Shown: one piece after another, positions 51,803 to 59,123 of the stretch | How the letters are laid out: each line of letters starts with the position of its first letter | How positions within the stretch are numbered: the first letter of the stretch is position 1 | Assembly (NCBI RefSeq): GCF_009184635.1 | Contig: NZ_WELI01000001.1 | Coordinates: 496,001-560,000 of the forward strand | DNA: 64,000 bases | Source of the DNA: Rudanella paleaurantiibacter | Lineage (GTDB): Bacteria > Bacteroidota > Bacteroidia > Cytophagales > Spirosomataceae | Direction: 5' to 3' | The notes under the pieces: model-generated | What the model saw: only the letters and a program-made list of their open reading frames with translations | Databases searched by the model: none | Told to the model about the DNA's origin: nothing | Position numbers and translations under genes: made by a program

Positions 51803-53227
51803 TTACCGCTTCCGCCGGACGGCACTCACCCGCTCTTTTTTGTTGAGCAGTACGTTTTCGAGTGCATTGAGCCGACTGTCGGCCCGGGCAGCATCGGCTT
51901 TTAGGCGGACAATTTCGGCTTTCAACTGCTCATTTTCCTTGATCAATGCCTGTACTGCTGTAAAGGTTACGGCCGTAAAATCGTGGTTTTCGAGCAGGGT
52001 GTCGCACCCAATGGTGCCGAGCCCGTCATGCCCAAAGGCCGCGAAGAAATCCTGCGCCATTGGCCCATAGTGCCTGATACCCGCCTGCCCTTTGTAATTC
52101 CAGGTCCCTACCCGCATAGCCCCGATTTTCTGGAGTAGGCCGGTTCCATCAACCGGGCGGAAATTTTCTTTCTTGGTCGAGTCTGAAATAGTAGCCCACG
52201 ACGATGCATTAGGGGCCAATACCGCTCCGTTGGCGCTCGTGCCGCTGGTGGTAAGTAGCCGGTAGCCACCCGCAAAGCGCGCCGTAAACTGATTGGCCGC
52301 CGTGCTGGTAGTCAGGCCGCTATTGTTGGGGTCGGCATCACCAAGGATAAACGAGCCCGTTTGGCTATTAGTCGACACGAGCCGACCCATAGCCGACGAG
52401 TAATCGCCACTGGCTACGTTCTGTGTGCCCATCGTAGAGGCCAGAAACCCGTTGGCCGAGTTGCCGCTACCCATCACGGTGGTGCCGTATCCGCTGGCAA
52501 TGTTGTTGCTACCCAATACCGATGCGTTGGCTCCGCTGGCTACGTTGAAATAACCAAGGGCCAACGAGTTGAATCCACTGCTCACATTGGCAAAACCGGC
52601 CTTAAACGAGCTACGGAATACATCGAACTGCATGGCGGCTCCGAACGTAATGGGCGCCGGGCTGGTAGAGGGCTCATCGAGCAGGGCTCGCCACCGTAGG
52701 CGAAACCCACGCCCAACGGTAGCATTGCTGTTGGTGACGAAACGGATTGTGGCTTCTGACGACAACACAATGTAGCGAGTTGGCGTATTGCCCGAAAATA
52801 ACTGCTCAAACCCGTTGGCATCCCGAATAGAGATGTAATCGGCCAGCGGTTCCGTGTCCAGGTCGTCGAAAATCAGCTCGATACCAACCGTTGGCACACC
52901 ATTGATGGTAGTTGGTACGCTTATTTTCTGAGCACAATTGATACTTGCTGAATAATTCCCGTCGCCTGCCGGATCTTTCAGGGTACCTGCCGCAGTGGTC
53001 AGGTCGGGCGCGGGGCTGGCACAGCTCAGATTGTTGATGCTGGCGTTGGGATCGGCATTGGCGTACTGGTACCGGCGTTGAACGGCAAATCCATTCCGGC
53101 TATATATTTCCAGATCCTGCGTTGGGCGCACACCCGAAGGCGAGTTGAAACCCATTTGTGCGACCGCTGGCAGTGAAACGCTAGCCGATAATCCCAATAA
53201 GTAACTGATACGGAGAAGTTTATTCAT
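51803..53227 (-). CDS. Secreted protein with YadA-head-like repeats and a peptidase S74 chaperone domain
   Basis: 474 residues with a signal peptide ending at AVAQ. Residues about 200-290 are YadA-head-like repeats (GFNSLALGYFNVASGAN, ASGYGTTVMG). The C-terminus (about 345-435) matches the S74 intramolecular chaperone: SDSTKKENFRP with the Ser and Lys of the self-cleaving dyad, then WNYKGQAGIRHYGPMAQDFF. It ends with a coiled-coil (KENEQLKAEIVRLKAD). S74 domains trimerise and cut themselves from phage tail fibres; here the protein is exported. It probably forms a trimeric surface fibre. Confidence 0.85.
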   Translation of the reverse strand: MNKLLRISYLLGLSASVSLPAVAQMGFNSPSGVRPTQDLEIYSRNGFAVQRRYQYANADPNASINNLSCASPAPDLTTAAGTLKDPAGDGNYSASINCAQKISVPTTINGVPTVGIELIFDDLDTEPLADYISIRDANGFEQLFSGNTPTRYIVLSSEATIRFVTNSNATVGRGFRLRWRALLDEPSTSPAPITFGAAMQFDVFRSSFKAGFANVSSGFNSLALGYFNVASGANASVLGSNNIASGYGTTVMGSGNSANGFLASTMGTQNVASGDYSSAMGRLVSTNSQTGSFILGDADPNNSGLTTSTAANQFTARFAGGYRLLTTSGTSANGAVLAPNASSWATISDSTKKENFRPVDGTGLLQKIGAMRVGTWNYKGQAGIRHYGPMAQDFFAAFGHDGLGTIGCDTLLENHDFTAVTFTAVQALIKENEQLKAEIVRLKADAARADSRLNALENVLLNKKERVSAVRRKR

Positions 53228-53365
53228 AGTGGATAGGATGTTTATAAAGGTGAATGTGAATTTATAAAAAAATCAGAGTGCGGGTAGTGTTGACTTATTC
53301 GGTGGACAAGCTGGTTAAGCATAACTACTTACACTTTTGATAGTTTAGGCCGTATATACGTAGAA

Positions 53366-53399
53366 AAAGCCCCCCTGTATTTGTCCGGGAGGGCTTTTC
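53366..53399. terminator. Hairpin in the nuoN-side gap
   Basis: Imperfect stem AAAGCCCCCC with GGGAGGGCTTTT. The gap 53228-53608 also holds the repeat at 53462-53540; no gene is visible in the rest. Confidence 0.55.
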
Positions 53400-53461
53400 T
53401 GTGATTTAATACTTATTTTCCTGACGAGAGCTGTACCTGACTGTGAGACACAGCGAATTGC

Positions 53462-53540
53462 GTGCATCTGTCTGATTCGCGCCATTCGCGTTCAATTGGC
53501 TAAAGTGACCGAATGGGCACGCGGATGACACGGATTAGAC
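53462..53540. repeat. Gene-less version of the GxxExxY-flanking repeat
   Basis: Arms 53462-53496 (reverse complement ATTGAACGCGAATGGCGCG) and 53513-53540 (ATGGGCACGCGGATGACACGG) match the 13345-13385 arm and the 13911-13951 arm, but with their ATGG ends facing inward across a 16-bp spacer. Confidence 0.75.
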
Positions 53541-53608
53541 TCATTCTCACGAATTGATGAGTGAAAATGGGCCTGCGTTTGTGGTGATACAAGTTGACTG
53601 ATTGTCCC

Positions 53609-55090
53609 TTAGAAAACGGCAATCAGGTTGAGTAACCGGTCGGGGTTAATGAACAGAATGACCACCAATGCCGCGAGCGATACAGCCAGCCAGACGGCCG
53701 TTTGCGGAAGAGGTTTAGTAACCGATGAGTCCTGAGATGGCCGGAAGAAGAGCAGAAATGGAATTTTCAGGTAATATGCCAGCGATACGACGGCGTTGAG
53801 CAGCCCAACCGTAAACAGGGCCAGTAACCAGCCGTTGCCGGTAGTCTCGTAGGCATTGTACAGGGCCGAAAACGCCAGCAGCTTGGCCGTAAACCCGACG
53901 GTTGGCGGTAAACCGACCAGCGCGAGCATCACCACCGTAAGGGCTATGGACAATACTGGCAACCGGGCTCCAAGCCCTGCCAACTGCCCAATCTGAAGGC
54001 TACCACCGTGGTGCCGGGCCAGCAGGTCGATCAGGAAAAAGGCGGCCAGATTGATCGGCAGGTAGGTGGCCATGTAAAAGAAAGCGGCTTCGAAACCGGC
54101 TTCGCTCAGTGCTACTACGCCCACCAGCAGAAACCCCGCGTGTGCAATGGTCGAGTAAGCCAGCAGCCGTTTGGCGTCGGTTTGCCGCAAGGCCGACAGG
54201 TTGCCGAGTGTAATACTGGCTAGCGCCACCACCGCCAGCGGGGTTTGCATATCAACAAACTGACCCAACGGCAGAGCCGTGAGCAAACGCATAAGGGCCA
54301 GCAGAGCCCCAGCCTTGGGAGCAATGGAAAAGAAGGCTGCTACGGGTAGGGGAGCCGCGTCGTACGCGTCGGGCGTCCAGACGTGAAACGGCACCAGCGA
54401 GAGCTTGAACAGAAAACCCGAAAGGGTAAGCAGACTCGCGACGGCAATAACAAAACCGCTGTTTTTGGCCAGTTCTACGGTGAAAACCGTACTGGTGATT
54501 TCGAGGGTGCCTGTTAGGCCGTACAGAAGCGACATACCATACAGCATGACGGCCGAGCTGATAGCCCCGAACAGCATGTATTTAATGCCTCCTTCCGACG
54601 CCCGGCGTGTGCGGCTTAGGGCAGTCAGCAGGTATGAGCTGATAGATACCAGTTCGAGGCTGAGGTACATAGCCAGCAGATTGACCGACGTACTCAGCAG
54701 AAACAGCCCGATTATCAGCCCCATGAGCAGGTGGTGCAGGGGCGAGTAGGTGGCTTCGGGCGTTGGGGGGCGAGTAAAGGCGTCGTAGACAATGACCAGA
54801 GCGCCCGTCAAGGCTACTACAATCTGAATAAAAACCGCCTGATTGTCGAGAAACAACAGGTGCAAAAACAAGTATCCCCGAACGGGTGTCAGCAACGTCC
54901 AGCCGGCTGCTACCAGCAGGCTCAGGGCCGAGAGACCAGCTAACCAACGCCGGGCCTGTACAGCACCCACCCGGTGTGACATGACCAGATCGAGTACCAG
55001 CCCTACCGAAAAAGCAAGGCAGAGCCAGAGTACCGGTCCAAAACCGCCAAGGCTATTGAGAATGTCCTGAAGTTGATCCGTTAGAGACAA
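53609..55090 (-). CDS. nuoN: NADH-quinone oxidoreductase subunit N
   Basis: 493 residues, about 14 transmembrane helices. Typical of the proton-pumping NuoN subunit of complex I, with MYLSLELVSISSYLLTA, VVPFHVWTPDAYDAAP-like loop (LVPFHVWTPDAYD) and DAKRLLAYSTIAHAG as family-specific segments. It begins at a TTG at 55090. No other nuo gene is in the window. The gene upstream is terC and the next is the S74 protein gene, so nuoN is isolated here and complex I assembly needs the remaining genes elsewhere. Confidence 0.93.
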   Translation of the reverse strand: MSLTDQLQDILNSLGGFGPVLWLCLAFSVGLVLDLVMSHRVGAVQARRWLAGLSALSLLVAAGWTLLTPVRGYLFLHLLFLDNQAVFIQIVVALTGALVIVYDAFTRPPTPEATYSPLHHLLMGLIIGLFLLSTSVNLLAMYLSLELVSISSYLLTALSRTRRASEGGIKYMLFGAISSAVMLYGMSLLYGLTGTLEITSTVFTVELAKNSGFVIAVASLLTLSGFLFKLSLVPFHVWTPDAYDAAPLPVAAFFSIAPKAGALLALMRLLTALPLGQFVDMQTPLAVVALASITLGNLSALRQTDAKRLLAYSTIAHAGFLLVGVVALSEAGFEAAFFYMATYLPINLAAFFLIDLLARHHGGSLQIGQLAGLGARLPVLSIALTVVMLALVGLPPTVGFTAKLLAFSALYNAYETTGNGWLLALFTVGLLNAVVSLAYYLKIPFLLFFRPSQDSSVTKPLPQTAVWLAVSLAALVVILFINPDRLLNLIAVF

Positions 55091-55095
55091 GTGGG

Positions 55096-55177
55096 GAAAA
55101 GGAGAAGGGAAAAAGGAGAAGGGGAAAGGACTAAAGGGCTTTATTGCTTTTTTCCTTTTCCCTTCTCCCTTCTCCAG
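55096..55177. repeat. GGAGAAGG-word palindrome between terC and nuoN
   Basis: AAAAGGAGAAGGGAAAAAGG (from about 55098) is complementary to CCTTTTCCCTTCTCCCTTCTCC (55154-55175). The arms are built from a repeated GGAGAAGG word. The gap may fold into a long A/G to C/T helix. Confidence 0.7.
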
Positions 55178-55179
55178 AA

Positions 55180-55989
55180 TTAAATCATACCTTCTTTGTG
55201 CGCTTCTTCGCCGTATCCGTGCAACTGAACCGGTGGGGCTTTCTTCCGAAGCTGCATGTTCAGGAACTCAACCAGCAGTGAGAATGCAATGGCAAAGTAC
55301 AGGTATCCTTTGGGCACAGTGCCAATGTGAGAGTCGAAAATCACAAACTCCGACAAGTGAGCGCCTTCGGCCACCAGCATGAAACCAATCATGATCAGGA
55401 AGGCCAGGCCCAGCATCTGAATACTAGGGTGCTCGTTGACAAACTTACCGACTGGGCCTGAGAAAAACATCATCACCAGTACCGACAGCACGACGGCCGC
55501 AATCATGACGGGTACGTTTTGGGTAAGCCCCACCGCCGTCAGAATCGAGTCGATAGAAAAAACAATGTTGATAATGGCGATTTGGGTAACCACACTCGAT
55601 ATGGTTGCCTTTCCGGCTGTTGGCATCGATTCGTTTTCCGACATGCCTTCCAGCTTGTGGTGAATTTCGGTGGTGGCTTTGTAGAGCAGAAACAAGCCCC
55701 CCACAATCAAAATAACGGCCTGCCCGGTAAAGGCGGCTTTGAACCAACCCAGATCAATGTGGGTAAATGGCTCCGAAAGGGCAATCAGCAGCGAAATACC
55801 GAACAGCAGCAATACCCGGAAGATCATGGCGAGTACCAGACCGATGTTGCGGGCTTTCGGCTGATCCTGCTTGGCGAGCTTGTTGGCCGCAATCGAGATA
55901 AAGATAATGTTGTCGATGCCCAGAACGATTTCCAGAAAGGTCAGCGTGAGCAGGCTAATAAGGTTTTGGGCGGTAAAAAGTCCATCCAT
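55180..55989 (-). CDS. TerC-family integral membrane protein
   Basis: 269 residues, about seven hydrophobic segments. The TerC signature EIVLGIDNIIFISI is at residues 22-35, with the acidic residues that set metal binding, and SIDSILTAVGL repeats the pattern in the second half. TerC/Alx/MeeF proteins export manganese or protect from metal stress. The C-terminus has KKAPPVQLHGYGEEAHKEGM, possibly cytoplasmic. Starts at the ATG at 55989. Confidence 0.92.
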   Translation of the reverse strand: MDGLFTAQNLISLLTLTFLEIVLGIDNIIFISIAANKLAKQDQPKARNIGLVLAMIFRVLLLFGISLLIALSEPFTHIDLGWFKAAFTGQAVILIVGGLFLLYKATTEIHHKLEGMSENESMPTAGKATISSVVTQIAIINIVFSIDSILTAVGLTQNVPVMIAAVVLSVLVMMFFSGPVGKFVNEHPSIQMLGLAFLIMIGFMLVAEGAHLSEFVIFDSHIGTVPKGYLYFAIAFSLLVEFLNMQLRKKAPPVQLHGYGEEAHKEGMI

Positions 55990-56090
55990 TGGCGTGTCGA
56001 AACAAACGTTTTAGGGTCGCAAACTTCCGAAGAAAACCCTTGGAGTGCAAGAAAAAGGGTTAAGTGGGTCCAAATCGGGATAAAATAAAG

Positions 56091-56117
56091 GCAGGGCGGC
56101 ACTTTGTACCGCCCTGC
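56091..56117 (-). terminator. Epimerase terminator hairpin
   Basis: A 9-bp stem (GCAGGGCGG with CCGCCCTGC) followed on the minus strand by CTTTATTTTA, 32 bp after the epimerase stop. Confidence 0.75.
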
Positions 56118-56148
56118 TATTTCATTGGGTTAACGCCAATGCGTTACC

Positions 56149-57210
56149 TTATTTGAGAATAGGCTCCAGCGCGGCCCGGTTTTCGTCGAGCCAGGCGTGA
56201 ATGTCGGTCACAATTTCCCGAATCCCTTTTTCGGGTTTCCAGCCAGTCATTTGCGTCACCTTCGTGTTGTCGGTGATGTAGAGCCGAATGTCGGCGGCCC
56301 GGTTTTCGGTCACGGCTTTGATCGGGATGGTTTTGCCCGTTACCTCCTGACAAATCTGGGTCAGCTCCTGCAACGAGGCACTGCTTTCTGTGCTCCCTCC
56401 GGCGTTCAGAATTTCGCCGTTCACGGCGTCGAGGTTGTGCAACTGCCAGTCGATCAGGCGGTACAGATCGTCGATATGGAGCATATCGCGGGTTTGCTTG
56501 CCCGTGCCCCCGTAACCGATATACGCCAGTTGCTGCTCAAAGTAGTGTTTGGCAATCCAGAGCACCATCACGCCTTGATCTACTTTGCCCATTTGCCAGG
56601 GGCCGGTAAGTACCCCGCAGCGGTTAATCACCGTTTTGAGGCCGTAAAACTCGTTGTATTCCTGAATCAGCAGCTCCGAAGCCAGCTTGGTGGTTCCGTA
56701 CAGCGACCGGGCACCGTCGAGCGGGAAGTTCTCGGCAATACCCCGGCTCGAAACACCGGCTACCGGCTGATCGTCGGTCAGAACAAACCGGGTATCGGCT
56801 TCCTCAAAATTGAGCGTTTCAATGGTTTTGATCGGGTACACTCGGCTCGTCGACAGGAAGATAAAGCTCGCCTTGTGCTTCAGCGCGTAGTTGAGGCAGT
56901 TGACCGTACCAAACAGGTTGGTATTGATCAGGTAATCGGGCGTACCATCGAGGCCAGCCAGTACCGAAGGCTCTGCCGAAGCTTCGATCACGGTATCTAC
57001 GGCGGGAATGTTGTCGAAGTCTTCCTTACTCCGAATATCGCCATGCACAAACTCAATACCCGCTGCTTTGAGCCGGGCCAGGCTCAGTTCCGAACCGCGC
57101 CGTTTGAGGTTGTCTAGTGCAAAAATGGTGTACTGGGGGTAGTTCTTCTTCAACGCAATAGCCAGCGAGGAGCCGACAAATCCGGCCCCGCCGGTAATGA
57201 GGATTTTCAT
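56149..57210 (-). CDS. NAD-dependent epimerase/dehydratase (CDP-paratose/GDP-sugar epimerase-like)
   Basis: 353 residues of the extended SDR fold. The GGAGFVGSSLA dinucleotide loop is at the N-terminus, and the Tyr and Lys of the active site are in YGTTKLASELL. The substrate region NRCGVLTGPWQMGKVDQG and FEQQLAYIGYGGTGKQTRDMLHI resembles CDP-tyvelose/paratose-type epimerases. Likely makes a nucleotide sugar for surface polysaccharide. A TAGTTTTG -7 match (57240-57247) on the minus strand is 29 bp before the start. Confidence 0.9.
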   Translation of the reverse strand: MKILITGGAGFVGSSLAIALKKNYPQYTIFALDNLKRRGSELSLARLKAAGIEFVHGDIRSKEDFDNIPAVDTVIEASAEPSVLAGLDGTPDYLINTNLFGTVNCLNYALKHKASFIFLSTSRVYPIKTIETLNFEEADTRFVLTDDQPVAGVSSRGIAENFPLDGARSLYGTTKLASELLIQEYNEFYGLKTVINRCGVLTGPWQMGKVDQGVMVLWIAKHYFEQQLAYIGYGGTGKQTRDMLHIDDLYRLIDWQLHNLDAVNGEILNAGGSTESSASLQELTQICQEVTGKTIPIKAVTENRAADIRLYITDNTKVTQMTGWKPEKGIREIVTDIHAWLDENRAALEPILK

Positions 57211-57239
57211 GCTGCAGTCGTTATGATTGCAAAACTACA

Positions 57240-57247
57240 CAAAAGCA
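57240..57247 (-). promoter_or_regulatory. -7 element TAGTTTTG of the epimerase gene
   Basis: Exact TAnnTTTG match on the minus strand (CAAAACTA on the plus strand). No TTG at the expected -33 distance was found. Confidence 0.45.
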
Positions 57248-57273
57248 CTAAAAACCGCCTGCCGTCAGATAGC

Positions 57274-57507
57274 TTACCAATCGTTCAAGAGTTTACGGGC
57301 CAGTTCGCGCAGGGTTGCTTCGGGGCTGTTGCGGTATGTTTCGATCTCCTGCCGGGCCTTGTCGCCCTTGAGCATAGCCAAAGCTACCACATACGGCTGT
57401 GCATTGCCGTCGCTGCCGACCCGCTCGCGCCGACTCACGGCAATGATGGCATCAATGGCTCCTGTATCGCCCAGCCGCCCCAGTGGCCGTACTTTATTTC
57501 CTTTCAG
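57274..57507 (-). pseudogene. C-terminal remnant of a HEAT-like repeat protein
   Basis: A minus-strand frame with no start codon reads about 75 residues to a TAA at 57274-57276. It contains PLGRLGDTGAIDAI and AVSRRERVGSD, then PYVVALAMLKGDKARQ and a C-terminus RELARKLLNDW. The LGRLGDTGAIDAI pattern fits a HEAT-type repeat. An in-frame stop at 57514-57516 lies within the end of the adjacent gene, so the 5' part has been lost. The plus-strand open frames over it are its shadow. Confidence 0.65.
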
Positions 57508-58049
57508 TGAGTTTCAGGCCGAGCCCCACTGATGTGGCATATCTTGGCATTAGGCCAGAAGTATGCTGCTGCAATTACCTCATTCTTTTTGCCATTTTTG
57601 GCTGGGCAGTATATCAGAAAAAGGGTTGAATCAATAGCTAGGCCAAGCATATTAGTGGGCTTTGTAACTAAGTTATAAACTTGTGGATGGGTACGTTTGA
57701 AATAACGTACTGGTAGGGTTTTGATGTCCAGCACTGACTGACAAGAGCAATATTGTTGCGCATAACCAATGGTCACGTTCTTGAAAGTTTGAATTTCGCG
57801 GAGCCTGCCTTCTTCCTGTTGTGCCTGACTTGCGTCTGTAACGCGAGTAGACTTCTCAAAATAGAACGAGTAATAAACATCTTTATCTCGCAAACCCAGA
57901 CTATCGGGGCCACCTAACTGCTGAATGAATTGAAGTAATAGATTTTGGCGAACCCTCTCATACGAGTCAAGACTAACTCGTTTAGATTGGGCTATCAATA
58001 AGTTTGAGCTACTTATGTAGAGTAGAAAAGAAAGGAGTAAGAGTCTCAT
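57504..58049 (-). CDS. Secreted protein of unknown function
   Basis: 181 residues with a signal peptide (MRLLLLSFLLYISSS) ending near IAQ. The mature part has a QQYCSCQSVL segment and FLIYCPAKNGKKNE, with no motif that I know. It is AT-richer than the flanking genes and contains four Cys. It is followed on the same strand by the HEAT-like remnant and preceded by a small lipoprotein gene, an accessory cluster. Confidence 0.65.
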   Translation of the reverse strand: MRLLLLSFLLYISSSNLLIAQSKRVSLDSYERVRQNLLLQFIQQLGGPDSLGLRDKDVYYSFYFEKSTRVTDASQAQQEEGRLREIQTFKNVTIGYAQQYCSCQSVLDIKTLPVRYFKRTHPQVYNLVTKPTNMLGLAIDSTLFLIYCPAKNGKKNEVIAAAYFWPNAKICHISGARPETH

Positions 58050-58121
58050 TGTTATTGGGATAAATGGTTATAGACTACTCAACTCTGTGGGTAAACTGAC
58101 CACAGAGTTGAGTAAGAAGTA

Positions 58122-58313
58122 CTAGTCACAACCACCTGTATTTCGATCAGGTGTTCCATAATGCGATTGTACCTCAGCCCTGAGTTGGCTTATACTGGCT
58201 GAGTCAACACCATAAATTACCTCGGTTGGGTTACGGCGCGTAATGGTGACTGACTGGGCGCAGGCCGAAAAGAAGATAAGGCCGATAAGCAGCGTGAGTA
58301 AACAACGGTTCAT
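58122..58313 (-). CDS. Small lipoprotein
   Basis: 63 residues. The signal peptide has a lipobox FFSAC (Cys18), so the product is lipid-anchored. The mature part of about 46 residues contains VYGV-like SATIS and a C-terminus NTGGCD. No family recognised. Located 72 bp upstream of the 181-residue secreted protein on the same strand, probably the same transcript. Confidence 0.65.
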   Translation of the reverse strand: MNRCLLTLLIGLIFFSACAQSVTITRRNPTEVIYGVDSASISQLRAEVQSHYGTPDRNTGGCD

Positions 58314-58390
58314 GGGTGTGTCGGCATCTGATAACGTCGTAAAGATGAGGACACAGCACGCCTAAAAACTTGATCTATATCAAGAAAGCC

Positions 58391-58492
58391 TCAGTACTGG
58401 ACATTAGATGTTGGACATTAGACGTTAGACCTCCATCTATAAAGGTAGTAAGTCTAACGTCCAGTGTCTGAAGTCCGAATGTCCAGTACTGA
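58391..58492 (+). repeat. Dispersed palindromic element, copy 2 (full length)
   Basis: 102 bp beginning TCAGTACTGGACATT and ending AATGTCCAGTACTGA, a perfect 15-bp terminal inverted repeat, with inner GACGTTAGAC/GTCTAACGTC arms. The most complete of three copies. Confidence 0.9.
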
Positions 58493-58535
58493 AAAGAAAG
58501 TAAACACGGGGGAGGATACCCGCTGTTGGTAGCAT

Positions 58536-59101
58536 TTATCGCTTCTTAGCCCGAATCCGGCTCACGGTCTCGGGGGTGAGACCCAAAAACGAAGCGATGT
58601 GTCGATTACTCACCCGGTTGAGTATGGGAGCATACTCGGTTGTAAAGGCCTGATAAAGCTCGTCGGCGCTGAGAGTTCGGAGTTGATGAGCCCGCCATTC
58701 GCTCCGGGTGTAGTATTGTTCGGTGATGAGTCGGCCAACAACGTTGAACTCGATAAAGCGAGTGTATAATTGCTCTAATTGACCTTTACTGAGCGCCCAT
58801 AACCGGCTTCTTCCAGCAACTCAAGGTACTCGTAGGAGGGCGTCTGGGTAAAAAAGCTGAGTGGAGAAATGATGAAAGAGCCTTCGGCCATGAACCCGGT
58901 CGAAAACTCTTTCCCATCGCTCAGATAGTAGCCCCGTACCAGCCCGGCTTCCAGAAAGTACAGTTCAGACGAAACCTCGCCGGGCGACAGTAACAGACTA
59001 CGCTTTGGTAAATCAATTCGCTTAAGTTGAGCCGTTAACGCCTGTAAAAATTCATCGCTGACCGGGTGCAGACGCCCGATCAAATGGATTAATTCGTCCA
59101 T
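58536..59101 (-). pseudogene. Crp/Fnr-family regulator, frameshifted
   Basis: The N-terminal part from the ATG at 59101 encodes a cNMP-binding fold (LPKRSLLLSPGEVSSELYFLEAG) and stops soon after EEAGYG at about 58798. A second frame continues to 58536 with LSKGQLEQLYTRF and a C-terminal helix-turn-helix (NRVSNRHIASFLGLTPETVSRIRAKKR). The total length of 566 bp is one base short of a multiple of three, so a single base loss in the GGG run near 58795 would restore about 189 residues. Either a true pseudogene or an assembly error. It lies next to kup. Confidence 0.88.
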
Positions 59102-59123
59102 GCCCAAACGGCTCCGAGTACCT

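Noticed and set aside
57223-57532. Plus-strand open frames of 95 and 101 codons
   Set aside because: They are antisense to the HEAT-like remnant, whose frame has the more protein-like composition and an intact stop.
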